This document shows, piece after piece, positions 56,082 through 64,000 of a stretch of 64,000 bases of DNA (its first letter is position 1; each line of letters starts with the position of its first letter). The DNA is from Pseudomonas sp. R-28-1W-6 (lineage in GTDB: Bacteria; Pseudomonadota; Gammaproteobacteria; Pseudomonadales; Pseudomonadaceae). The position numbers and the translations under genes were made by a program. The notes under the pieces were generated by a model. That model ran no database searches, was not told the origin of the DNA, and was given only the letters and a program-made list of their open reading frames with translations. The DNA lies in contig NZ_WELK01000003.1 in assembly GCF_009799925.1 (NCBI RefSeq), positions 306,417 to 370,416 of the forward strand, written 5' to 3'.

Positions 56082-57085
56082 CACACCGTCTCCTGCTGCG
56101 CCAGGAGCAAGGCGTTCAGCTCGTTGCCCACGCGCTCGGCGCCCAGCCCGTCGAAACAGGGCTTGTGGCGGTCGCCGCCGCCGGCATCCGGGCCACTGGC
56201 GCACAGGTGCACCTGGCCACGCCCGTAGGCGCCGACCCGGCCCGGCAGGGTCGGCCCGTACAGGGAAATGCACGGTACATCCAGCGCGGCGGCCAGATGC
56301 CCTAGACCGGTATCTACCGCCACGCAGGCCGTGGCGCCGGCGATCACCTTGGCCACCCCGGCCAGGTTCAGCTTGGGCAGCACGGCGGCGCCATCGATGC
56401 CGGCGGCGATGCGCTCGGCGCGCGCCTTCTCGGCCGCGTTGCCCCAGGGCAGGCGGATCGCCCAGCCCTGCCCGGCCATGCGCTGGGCCAGCGCGCGCCA
56501 GTCGGCTTCCGGCCAGTGCTTGCTGGCCCAGGTGGTGCCATGCAGGAACAGCAGGTAGGGCTGCGAGCCGGGCGCGGCCATGGCCGCGCGATCCAGGCCG
56601 TAGTCGCCGAGGCCGGCCGGCAGCGCATAGCCGAGGGCCTGGGCAAACAGCTGGCGGGTACGCTCCAGGGCGTGCTGGTCCTTGGCCACGGCGTAGCGGC
56701 GGTCGTAGAAGCGACAGGCGATCGGCTCGCGCGCCGAGTCGCGGTCCAGGCCGGCCACCGGCGCCGTGACGTACCGGGTCAGCCAGGCACTTTTCAGCAG
56801 GCCCTGGGCGTCGAGCACCAGGTCGTAGTCGGCCTCGCCCAGGCGCGCCTTGAAGCGGCGCCAGTCGCCGTTCTTCAGGGTTTGCCAGAGGTTCTTGCGC
56901 CAGCGACGGATGGCCACCGGGATCACCTGGGCCACGGCCGGGTGCCAGGCCGGAATCTCGGCGAAGCCCTCCTCCACCACCCAGTCGAACTGGATGCCGG
57001 GGATGGCGCGGGCCGCATCGGTGAGCGCCGGCAGGGTATGGATCACGTCGCCGAGGGAAGACGTTTTAATCAGCAGTACCCGCAA
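56081..57085 (-). CDS. waaC: LPS heptosyltransferase I
   Basis: Adds the first heptose from ADP-heptose to Kdo of the inner core; GT-B family 9. The 334 residues begin MRVLLIKTSSLGDVIHTLPAL, the family N-terminus with the SLGDV motif, and contain the donor-site segment DTGLGHLAAALDVP (about 261-274). The start is TTG, the only start that gives this N-terminus; it lies one base after the waaF stop. Coupled to waaG downstream. Confidence 0.96.
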   Translation of the reverse strand: MRVLLIKTSSLGDVIHTLPALTDAARAIPGIQFDWVVEEGFAEIPAWHPAVAQVIPVAIRRWRKNLWQTLKNGDWRRFKARLGEADYDLVLDAQGLLKSAWLTRYVTAPVAGLDRDSAREPIACRFYDRRYAVAKDQHALERTRQLFAQALGYALPAGLGDYGLDRAAMAAPGSQPYLLFLHGTTWASKHWPEADWRALAQRMAGQGWAIRLPWGNAAEKARAERIAAGIDGAAVLPKLNLAGVAKVIAGATACVAVDTGLGHLAAALDVPCISLYGPTLPGRVGAYGRGQVHLCASGPDAGGGDRHKPCFDGLGAERVGNELNALLLAQQETV

Positions 57086-57086
57086 A

Positions 57087-58121
57087 CTATTCGACCTCGA
57101 CCGGATCGGCGACCAGGCGATCCAGCGCCTCGATCACCGGGCGCGGCTTGAGTTCGCGCAGGCAGTTGTAGTGGCCGAAGCGGCAGGTGCGCTCGAAGCA
57201 CGGGCTGCAGTCCAGGCCCAGGCGCACGATCTCCACCTGCTCGGCCAGCGGCGGGGTGAACTGCGGCGAGGTGGAGCCGTACACCGCCACCAGCGGACGA
57301 TTCAGCGCGGCGGCCACGTGCATCAGCCCGGAGTCGTTGGAGACCACCGCGCTGGCGGCGGACAGCAGATCGATGGCCTCGGCCAGCGAGGTTTCTCCAG
57401 CCAGGTTGACCGCTTCCTCGCGCAGACCGGGAATCAGGCGATTGCGGATTTCCTCGCCGACGGCATGGTCGTTCTTCGAGCCGAACAGCCACACCTGCCA
57501 GCCGGCGCGGATCTTCAGCTCGGCGACCTTGGCGTAGTGCTCGGACGGCCAGCGCTTGGCCTCGCCGAACTCGGCGCCGGGGCACAGCGCCAGCACCGGG
57601 CGGTCCAGGCTCAGGCCGAACTTGGCCAGGGCCGCGGCACGGCTGGTCTCGTCGATCGCCAGGCGCGGCTGCGGATAGGGCTTGGCCAGCTCGGTGCCGG
57701 GCTCGAAGGCGAGCGCCATGAAACGCTCGATCATCAGCGGGTAGCGCTCCTTGTCCAGCGCGCGGATGTCGTTGAGCAGGCCGTAGCGCAGCTCGCCCTT
57801 CCAGCCGGTACGCAGCGCAATGTCGGCGAAGAACGGTACCAGGGCGGACTTGAACGAATTGGGCAACAGGATCGCCTGATCGTACTGGCCGGCCAGGGAC
57901 TTGCCGATGCGCCGGCGGCTGGCGATGTCCAGCACGCCGTGGCCCAGCGGGAAGCTCAGCGCCGCGCGCACCTCGGGCATGCGTTCGAGGATCGGCCGGC
58001 TCCACTCGGGCGCCAGCACGTCGATCTCGCAGTCGGGGTGACGCTGCTTGAGGCAGACGAACAGGGTCTGCGCCATCACCATGTCGCCTACCCAGCTCGG
58101 CCCAACGATCAGTATTTTCAT
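57087..58121 (-). CDS. waaF: LPS heptosyltransferase II
   Basis: Adds the second heptose to the inner core; GT-B family 9. The 344 residues begin MKILIVGPSWVGDMVMAQ, and carry LPNSFKSALVPFFA and the NDSGLMHVAAALNRP donor site (about 257-271), with a Cys-rich C-terminal segment CSPCFERTCRFGHYNC. ATG at 58121 is preferred over one two codons upstream because TGGA then has proper spacing. First heptosyltransferase of the leftward core operon, 59 bases after ilvE. Confidence 0.96.
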   Translation of the reverse strand: MKILIVGPSWVGDMVMAQTLFVCLKQRHPDCEIDVLAPEWSRPILERMPEVRAALSFPLGHGVLDIASRRRIGKSLAGQYDQAILLPNSFKSALVPFFADIALRTGWKGELRYGLLNDIRALDKERYPLMIERFMALAFEPGTELAKPYPQPRLAIDETSRAAALAKFGLSLDRPVLALCPGAEFGEAKRWPSEHYAKVAELKIRAGWQVWLFGSKNDHAVGEEIRNRLIPGLREEAVNLAGETSLAEAIDLLSAASAVVSNDSGLMHVAAALNRPLVAVYGSTSPQFTPPLAEQVEIVRLGLDCSPCFERTCRFGHYNCLRELKPRPVIEALDRLVADPVEVE

Positions 58122-58180
58122 GTTCATTCCAGAAACGACCAGGGAGGCTTGCGCCTCCCCGTCATGCCGTAGAGGGCGGG

Positions 58181-59104
58181 TTACTTGACCAGGGTGCGCC
58201 ACTCCGGGTGGGCACTGGTCTGGCCGGTGACCAGGTCGAAGTAGGCCTTCTGCAGCTTCTCGGTGACCGGGCCACGGCTGCCGATACCGATGGTGCGGCC
58301 GTCCACTTCGCGGATCGGCGTGACTTCGGCGGCGGTGCCGGTGAAGAAGGCCTCGTCGGCGATGTACACCTCGTCGCGGGTGATGCGCTTCTCGACCACC
58401 TGGATGCCCAGCTCGCCGGCCAAAGTCAAAATGGTGCTGCGGGTGATGCCGTTCAGGCAGGAGGTCACTTCCGGGGTGTACAGCACGCCGTTCTTGACCA
58501 GGAAGATGTTCTCGCCGGAACCCTCGGCCACGTAGCCTTCCGGGTCCAGCAGCATGGCCTCGTCGGCGCCGCCGGAGATGGCTTCCTGCAGGGCCAGCAT
58601 CGAGTTGATGTAGTTGCCGTTGGCCTTGGCGCGGGTCATCGAGATGTTGACGTGGTGGCGGGTGAAGGAGCTGGTGCGCACCTTGATCCCGGTCTGCAGC
58701 GCCTCGTCGCCCATGTAGGCGCCCCAGTGCCAGGCCGCGACTATCACCTGGGTCTTCAGGCCGGTGGCGCGCAGGCCCATGGCTTCCGATCCGTAGAACA
58801 CCATCGGGCGGATGTAGGCGCTTTCCAGGTTGTTCTCGCGCACGGCGGCGCGGGTGGCCTCGTTGATCTCGTCTTTGCTGAACGGGATCTTCATGCCCAT
58901 GATGTGCGCCGAGTCGAACAGGCGGTCGGTGTGCGCCTGCAGGCGGAAGATGGCCGTGCCCTGCGGGGTGTTGTAGGCGCGCACGCCTTCGAACACGCCC
59001 ATGCCGTAGTGCAGGGTGTGGGTCAGCACATGGGTGGTGGCGCTGCGCCATTCCACCAGTTTGCCGTCATACCAGATCACGCCATCACGGTCGGCCATCG
59101 ACAT
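58181..59104 (-). CDS. ilvE: Branched-chain amino acid aminotransferase
   Basis: PLP enzyme for the last step of leucine, isoleucine and valine synthesis. The 307-residue class IV transaminase has Schiff-base Lys160 in RAKANGNY, the EGSGENIF strand (about 195-202) and the TGTAAEVTP phosphate-binding loop (about 258-266). GAGGAG precedes the ATG. Between glnE (93 bases) and waaF; a small hairpin (gggaggc/gcctccc, 58142-58159) follows without a T tract, so read-through into the core operon is possible. Confidence 0.97.
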   Translation of the reverse strand: MSMADRDGVIWYDGKLVEWRSATTHVLTHTLHYGMGVFEGVRAYNTPQGTAIFRLQAHTDRLFDSAHIMGMKIPFSKDEINEATRAAVRENNLESAYIRPMVFYGSEAMGLRATGLKTQVIVAAWHWGAYMGDEALQTGIKVRTSSFTRHHVNISMTRAKANGNYINSMLALQEAISGGADEAMLLDPEGYVAEGSGENIFLVKNGVLYTPEVTSCLNGITRSTILTLAGELGIQVVEKRITRDEVYIADEAFFTGTAAEVTPIREVDGRTIGIGSRGPVTEKLQKAYFDLVTGQTSAHPEWRTLVK

Positions 59105-59197
59105 AGTTGCCTGCTCCTCGAGTGTTCGCTTGGTTCATCGGTTGCACTGCCGGTGGCGCGCCGCGAACGGCGGCCGCCGACGGATTCGTTCGGCGCC

Positions 59198-62101
59198 TCA
59201 GCGCAGGCCCAGCTCGCCCCAGATGCGCATCACCCCGCGGCGCTCGGCCGCGAACTGCTCGCCGCCGACCGTACCCGCCTGCTTCTGCAGGGCCTGGCGG
59301 TGCGCCGCGGCGCGGTAGGCCTTGTAGGCATCCTGCAGCAGGGCGACGTCTTCGGCGGGGATCAGGCCGGCATCACGCAGGCCGTCGAGAATGCGCATAT
59401 TGTCGGTGAAACGCAGCAACTGCGGGTGTTCTCGCGACCACGCCAGGGCCGCGTATTGCACCATAAATTCAATATCGACGATACCTCCGGCGTCCTGCTT
59501 CAGATCGAAGGAGGTCGCCGCATCGAAGGCATTGGCCGCGGTGCCGGCGGCGGTGGCCGGGCTGCCGAGGTTGTCGCGCATCTTCGCGCGCATCTCGCTG
59601 ACTTCGCCGCGCAGGGTCGCCAGGTCACGCGGGCGCCCGAGCACCGCCGCGCGCACCCGCTCGAAGGCGGCGCCCACCCGCGGGCAGCCGACCAGCACGC
59701 GGGCGCGCACCAGCGCCTGGTGCTCCCAGGTCCAGGCCTCGCTCTCCTGGTAGCGCTGGAAGGCACCCAGGGAGCTGACCAGCAGGCCCGAGGCGCCGGA
59801 CGGACGCAGGCGCATGTCCACCTCGTAGAGCTGCCCCGAGGTGGTCTGGGTGGTCAGCAGGTGGATGATGCGCTGGCCCAGGCGGGCGAAGAACTGCGCA
59901 CCATCGATCGGCTTGGCGCCGTCGGTCTCGGCCTGGGAGTCGCCGTCGTGGATGAACACCAGGTCCAGGTCCGATCCATGGCCCAGTTCGATGCCACCGA
60001 CCTTGCCGTAGCCGACGATGATGAAGTCCGGATCGCACTGGCTGCCGTCGGCGCGCCTCGGCGCCCCGTGCTTGGCCACCGTGTGGCGCCAGGCCAGGGC
60101 CAGCACCTGCTCGAGGATGGCCTCGGCCAGCCAGGTCAGGTAGTCGCTGACCTTCATCAGCGGCAAGGTGCCGGCGATCTCCGAGGCGGCCACGCGCAGG
60201 CGGTGGGCCAGCTTGAAGTGGCGCAGGGCCTCCATCTGCTGCTCCAGGTCGTCCTCAGGAATGCGCGTCAGGCGCTCGCGCAGCTCGGCGGACAGTTCCT
60301 CGCCCTGGGGCGGGCTGAACAGCCGGCCCTCGTTGAGCAGCTCGTCGAGCAGCAGCGGGAAGCGGCTGATCTGCTCGGCGATCCACGGGCTGGCCGCACA
60401 CAGGTTGAGCAGGCGTTGCAGCGCCGAGGGATTCTCGGTGAGCAGCACCAGGTAGGCCGAGCGCCGCGCCACGGCCTCGACCAGCGGCAGCACGCGCTCC
60501 AGCACCAGGTCCGGGTTGGCGTGCTCCACCGCCTGGGCCAGCAGGCGCGGGATAAAGGCATCCAGGCGCTCGCGACCGAGGCGCTGCATGGTGCGCACCT
60601 GCGAGCCACCGCGCAGGTCGATCAGGCGCTTGAGCGCCGCCGCCGGTTCACTGAAGCCGGCCTCGGCCAGCTGGCGGCAGGCCGTCTCCTCGTCCAGCGC
60701 CTCTTCCCACAGCGGCAGCCATTCGCCACCGATGCACACCTCGACCTCGGCGCCCTCCTCTTCGTCCGGGTCGGCGATGACCTGGCGGAAGTGCCACTCG
60801 ATGCGTCCGCGCCAGTGCATCAGCTGCTCGTGGAACGCGGCCCAGGAGTCGAACCCCATGATGCAGGCGACCCGCAGGCGATCCTGCTCGTTGTCCGGCA
60901 GCATCTGCGTCTGCCGGTCGGCGATGGCCTGCAGGGCGTGCTCGACATAGCGCAGGAACTCGTAGCCCTGGCGCATCTCGACCACCACCGCCGGCGGCAG
61001 GTAGCCCTGCCCCTCCAGGGTGGCCAGCACCTTGAGCAGCGGCCGCTGCTGCAGGCTGAGGTCGCGACCGCCGTGGATCAGCTGGAAGGCCTGGGCGATG
61101 AACTCGATCTCGCGGATGCCGCCGGAGCCCAGCTTGATGTTGTCGGCCATGCCCTTGCGCCGCACTTCCTGCTGGATCAGCAGCTTCATCGCGCGCAGCG
61201 CCTCGATGGCGGAGAAGTCCAGGTAACGCCGGTAGACGAACGGCCGCAGCATCTCCAGCAGTTGCCGGCCGGACTCCTGGTCGCCGCCAACCACCCGCGC
61301 CTTGATCATCGCGTAGCGTTCCCAGTCGCGGCCCTGGTCCTGGTAGTACTGCTCCAGGGCATTGAAGCTGAGCACCAGGGCGCCGGACGAGCCATAGGGG
61401 CGCAGGCGCATGTCGACGCGGAACACGAAGCCCTCGACGGTGGTGGCATCCAGCGCCTTGATCAGGCGCTGGCCCAGGCGGATGAAGAACTCCTGGTTGT
61501 CCAGCGAGCGCCTGACCCCCTCGGTCTCGCCGCCCTCGGCGTAGCCGAAGATCAGGTCGATATCCGAGGACAGGTTCAGTTCATGGGCGCCCAGCTTGCC
61601 CATGCCCAGCACCACCAGATGCTGGGGCAGGCCGCTGCGCCGGCCGATCGGCGTGCCGAACTGGGCGCAGTGCTGCGGGTACAGCCAGCGGTAGGCCAGG
61701 TCGATACAGGCATCGGCCAGGTCGGACAGATCGCGGCAGGTCTCGCCCAGAGCGGCCAGGCGATTGACGTCGCGCCAAATGATGCGCACCTGCTGGCGAT
61801 TGCGGAAACGCCGCAGGCGCCGGGCCAGCTCGTCCTCATCGGCGCAGTCGAGCAGGCAGGCCTGCAGCTGGCCGCGCAGCTCCCCCGGCGCCAGCGCGCG
61901 CTCCAGCTCGCCGCTGCCGGCCAGCTCCGGCAGCAGCTCGGCATCGCGCTGCACCTGCTGATAGACGAAGTCGCTGAGGGCGCACGCGCGCTGCCAGGCG
62001 GCCGCGCGCGCGGCGGGCCAGTCCGCGGACTGCAGGGCACTGGCGCGCTGGGCGAGGGGCTGAAGCGGGGCCGGCAAGGCGGCCAATGACGGCAGGCTCA
62101 T
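59198..62101 (-). CDS. glnE: Glutamine synthetase adenylyltransferase/deadenylylase
   Basis: Controls glutamine synthetase by adding or removing AMP in response to PII and glutamine. The 967 residues contain two nucleotidyltransferase domains, each with its acidic motif: LSSDIDLIFGY in the N-terminal half (deadenylylase) and GHGSDLDLVFI in the C-terminal half (adenylylase), with the regulatory helical region between them. The ATG start faces aceE across a 243-base gap that holds the twin palindromes. Length is close to other pseudomonad GlnE. Confidence 0.97.
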   Translation of the reverse strand: MSLPSLAALPAPLQPLAQRASALQSADWPAARAAAWQRACALSDFVYQQVQRDAELLPELAGSGELERALAPGELRGQLQACLLDCADEDELARRLRRFRNRQQVRIIWRDVNRLAALGETCRDLSDLADACIDLAYRWLYPQHCAQFGTPIGRRSGLPQHLVVLGMGKLGAHELNLSSDIDLIFGYAEGGETEGVRRSLDNQEFFIRLGQRLIKALDATTVEGFVFRVDMRLRPYGSSGALVLSFNALEQYYQDQGRDWERYAMIKARVVGGDQESGRQLLEMLRPFVYRRYLDFSAIEALRAMKLLIQQEVRRKGMADNIKLGSGGIREIEFIAQAFQLIHGGRDLSLQQRPLLKVLATLEGQGYLPPAVVVEMRQGYEFLRYVEHALQAIADRQTQMLPDNEQDRLRVACIMGFDSWAAFHEQLMHWRGRIEWHFRQVIADPDEEEGAEVEVCIGGEWLPLWEEALDEETACRQLAEAGFSEPAAALKRLIDLRGGSQVRTMQRLGRERLDAFIPRLLAQAVEHANPDLVLERVLPLVEAVARRSAYLVLLTENPSALQRLLNLCAASPWIAEQISRFPLLLDELLNEGRLFSPPQGEELSAELRERLTRIPEDDLEQQMEALRHFKLAHRLRVAASEIAGTLPLMKVSDYLTWLAEAILEQVLALAWRHTVAKHGAPRRADGSQCDPDFIIVGYGKVGGIELGHGSDLDLVFIHDGDSQAETDGAKPIDGAQFFARLGQRIIHLLTTQTTSGQLYEVDMRLRPSGASGLLVSSLGAFQRYQESEAWTWEHQALVRARVLVGCPRVGAAFERVRAAVLGRPRDLATLRGEVSEMRAKMRDNLGSPATAAGTAANAFDAATSFDLKQDAGGIVDIEFMVQYAALAWSREHPQLLRFTDNMRILDGLRDAGLIPAEDVALLQDAYKAYRAAAHRQALQKQAGTVGGEQFAAERRGVMRIWGELGLR

Positions 62102-62170
62102 GGTCTATCCTTGGGAGCGGAACGCGGCACTCGGCGATGGCCGGCGCCGCCTTCCGGCGGTCGAATATTT

Positions 62171-62183
62171 GTAGTTTTACTAC
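62171..62183. promoter_or_regulatory. Palindromic operator-like site 1, glnE/aceE gap
   Basis: gtagttttactac; its reverse complement GTAGTAAAACTAC is identical to site 2. The inner TAGTAAAACTA fits TNGT-N3-ACNA, the operator pattern of FadR-subfamily GntR regulators, which include PdhR, the pyruvate dehydrogenase repressor of E. coli. Regulator identity is inference. Confidence 0.6.
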
Positions 62184-62222
62184 TAAAGATTGTGTCTCCA
62201 GCACTGCGCGAGCCGTCGATTT

Positions 62223-62235
62223 GTAGTAAAACTAC
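62223..62235. promoter_or_regulatory. Palindromic operator-like site 2, glnE/aceE gap
   Basis: gtagtaaaactac, identical in core to site 1 but inverted, with centres 52 bp apart (about five helical turns). It lies about 110 bases before the aceE ATG and overlaps a possible -35 (ttgtag at 62221), with tctaac at 62246 as a poor -10. The layout suits repression by looping. Confidence 0.6.
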
Positions 62236-62344
62236 AGACAGCCGGTCTAACCCCGGCAACAACGACTTTAACGTAGCCCGCCCAAAAAGCGTGCACGAGC
62301 CCAGGCTTTCCGATTCTGGAAGCCTTTCCGCCCTGGAGCAAGCC

Positions 62345-64000
62345 ATGCAAGACCTTGATCCCGTCGAAACCCAGGAGTGGCTGGACGCCCTGGAATCCGT
62401 TCTCGACCAAGAGGGCGAGAAACGCGCCCACTACCTGCTGACCCGCATGGGTGAACTGGCCACCCGCAGCGGCACCCAGCTGCCCTATGCGATCACCACG
62501 CCCTACCGCAACACCATCCCGGTCGGCCACGAGGCGCGCATGCCCGGCGACCTGTTCATGGAGCGGCGGATCCGCTCGCTGGTGCGCTGGAACGCGCTGG
62601 CCATGGTGATGCGCACCAACCTGAAAGACCCGGACCTGGGCGGCCACATCTCCAGCTTCGCCTCCAGCGCCACCCTGTACGACATCGGCTTCAACTACTT
62701 CTTCCAGGCCCCAACCGAGGAGCACGGCGGCGACCTGATCTTCTTCCAGGGCCACGCCTCGCCGGGCGTGTATGCCCGCGCCTTCATGGAAGGGCGGATC
62801 AGCGAAGAACAGATGAACAACTTCCGCCAGGAAGTGGACGGCAAGGGCCTGTCCTCCTATCCGCACCCCTGGCTGATGCCGGACTTCTGGCAGTTCCCCA
62901 CCGTGTCGATGGGCCTGGGCCCGATCCAGGCGATCTACCAAGCGCGCTTCATGAAGTACCTGGAAAGCCGCGGCTTCATCCCCGCCGGCAAGCAGAAGGT
63001 CTGGTGCTTCATGGGCGACGGCGAGTGCGACGAGCCGGAATCCCTCGGTGCCATCTCCCTGGCCGGCCGCGAGAAGCTGGACAACCTGATCTTCGTGATC
63101 AACTGCAACCTGCAGCGCCTGGACGGCCCGGTGCGCGGCAACGGCAAGATCATCCAGGAACTCGAAGGCGTGTTCCGCGGCGCCGAATGGAACGTCAACA
63201 AGGTCATCTGGGGCCGCTTCTGGGACCCGCTGCTGGCCAAGGACAAGGACGGCATCCTGCAACGGCGGATGGACGAGGTGGTCGACGGCGACTACCAGAA
63301 CTACAAGGCCAAAGACGGCGCCTTCGTGCGCGAGCACTTCTTCAACAGCCCCGAGCTGAAGGAGATGGTCAAGGACCTCTCCGACCAGGAAATCTGGAAC
63401 CTCAACCGCGGCGGCCACGACCCGTACAAGATGTATGCGGCCTACCACCAGGCGGTCAACCACCAGGGCCAGCCAACCGTGGTGCTGGCCAAGACCATCA
63501 AGGGCTACGGCACCGGCGCCGGTGAAGCGAAGAACACCGCGCACAACACCAAGAAGGTCGATGTCGACAGCCTGAAGAAATTCCGCGACCGCTTCGACAT
63601 CCCGGTCAAGGACGAGGAGCTGGAGAACCTGCCCTTCGTCAAACCCGAGCCGGGCAGCGCCGAGGCGCGCTACCTGCAGGAGCGCCGCGACAAGCTCGGC
63701 GGCTTCGTGCCGCAGCGCCGCGCGCAGAGTTTCAGCATCCCCACCCCGCCCCTGGAAACCCTCAAGGCCATCCTCGACGGCACCGGCGACCGCGATATTT
63801 CCACCACCATGGCCTTCGTGCGCATCCTCGCCCAGCTGGTCAAGGACAAGGACCTGGGCTCGCGCATCGTGCCCATCGTGCCGGACGAGGCGCGTACCTT
63901 CGGCATGGAAGGCATGTTCCGCCAACTGGGCATCTACTCCTCCGTGGGCCAGCTGTACGAGCCGGTCGACAAGGACCAGGTGATGTTCTACCGCGAGGAC
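62345..64000 (+). CDS. aceE: Pyruvate dehydrogenase E1 component, 5' part (runs off window)
   Basis: Homodimeric thiamine-diphosphate E1 that decarboxylates pyruvate and acetylates the lipoyl group of AceF. The window holds 552 codons, open to the last base, of an expected 880 or so. Seen: the N-terminal QDLDPVETQEWLDALES that contacts E2, the active-site segment GHISSFASSA, and the diphosphate-binding motif GDGECDEPES from Gly224 to the Asn in VINCNLQ. The ATG has GGAG upstream. Preceded by twin palindromic sites that suggest GntR-type control. aceF should follow outside the window. Confidence 0.97.
   Translation, partial: MQDLDPVETQEWLDALESVLDQEGEKRAHYLLTRMGELATRSGTQLPYAITTPYRNTIPVGHEARMPGDLFMERRIRSLVRWNALAMVMRTNLKDPDLGGHISSFASSATLYDIGFNYFFQAPTEEHGGDLIFFQGHASPGVYARAFMEGRISEEQMNNFRQEVDGKGLSSYPHPWLMPDFWQFPTVSMGLGPIQAIYQARFMKYLESRGFIPAGKQKVWCFMGDGECDEPESLGAISLAGREKLDNLIFVINCNLQRLDGPVRGNGKIIQELEGVFRGAEWNVNKVIWGRFWDPLLAKDKDGILQRRMDEVVDGDYQNYKAKDGAFVREHFFNSPELKEMVKDLSDQEIWNLNRGGHDPYKMYAAYHQAVNHQGQPTVVLAKTIKGYGTGAGEAKNTAHNTKKVDVDSLKKFRDRFDIPVKDEELENLPFVKPEPGSAEARYLQERRDKLGGFVPQRRAQSFSIPTPPLETLKAILDGTGDRDISTTMAFVRILAQLVKDKDLGSRIVPIVPDEARTFGMEGMFRQLGIYSSVGQLYEPVDKDQVMFYRED

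Noticed and set aside
58141..58160. Hairpin after ilvE as a strong terminator
   Set aside because: The stem is only 7 bp and no T tract follows on the minus strand, so I do not list it as a terminator; read-through into waaF is possible.
58208..62089. A 1293-codon open frame on the plus strand opposite ilvE and glnE
   Set aside because: It is antisense to two well-recognised genes, has no family features, and is rich in Gln/His/Gly/Ala as expected for mirror frames of high-GC coding sequence.

Overview
The window is high-GC gammaproteobacterial chromosome with the gene order of a Pseudomonas. Its core follows the P. aeruginosa PAO1 order, from memory, from the tRNA-Leu before purA through hisZ, hflC, hflK, hflX, hfq, miaA, mutL, amiB, tsaE, nnr, queG, orn, rsgA, motB, motA, an HDOD gene, rhdA, psd, fimX and serB, and then the waaA to aceE lipopolysaccharide (LPS) core locus. 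It is not P. aeruginosa itself: several genes are inserted, missing or reordered. I cannot name the species from sequence alone.

Region 1 (1-16,973) holds the end of a tRNA-Leu, a chemotaxis receptor and a long leftward housekeeping block: purine synthesis (purA), histidine synthesis control (hisZ), membrane proteolysis control (hflKC), ribosome rescue (hflX), RNA chaperone (hfq), tRNA modification (miaA, tsaE, queG), mismatch repair (mutL), cell-wall hydrolysis (amiB), NAD(P)H repair (nnr) and RNA turnover (orn). Region 2 (17,000-33,600) carries rsgA, the flagellar stator motAB, an HDOD protein, rhodanese, phosphatidylserine decarboxylase, an HPP membrane protein, a PilZ-like protein beside the c-di-GMP effector fimX, a zinc alcohol dehydrogenase, serB and a membrane protein with a cyclase-like tail.

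Region 3 (33,600-59,100) is mostly envelope biology: waaA (Kdo transferase), hldE (ADP-heptose synthesis), dnpA, mig-14, msbA (lipid A-core flippase), waaL (O-antigen ligase), a capsule-type (KpsC/KpsS-like) protein, a protein of unknown function, a family 2 glycosyltransferase, a core carbamoyltransferase, four consecutive genes carrying five LPS-kinase-fold domains, and waaG, waaC and waaF. From waaF to the double-kinase gene the reading frames overlap or abut by a few bases, which suggests one translationally coupled operon running leftward. The stretch from about 44.8 to 49.4 kb is visibly lower in GC and differs in content from PAO1 (no ssg, no wapH), so it looks like the strain-variable part of the core/O-antigen locus.

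Region 4 (58,181-64,000) has ilvE and glnE leftward and the first 552 codons of aceE rightward. Between glnE and aceE lie two copies of an identical 13-bp palindromic core, 52 bp apart in opposite orientation, which fit the FadR-subfamily GntR operator pattern. Other regulatory signals are FliA-like promoters before the chemoreceptor and motAB, an overlapping divergent -10 pair between nnr and queG, and several intrinsic terminators. I found no insertion sequence, CRISPR array, prophage or attachment site, and no gene-free stretch longer than 300 bases. I see no clearly new multi-gene system. The best candidates for new biology are the variable glycan genes, the pseudokinase-like members of the LPS kinase set, the degenerate Nudix-like protein, and the PilZ-like partner of FimX.
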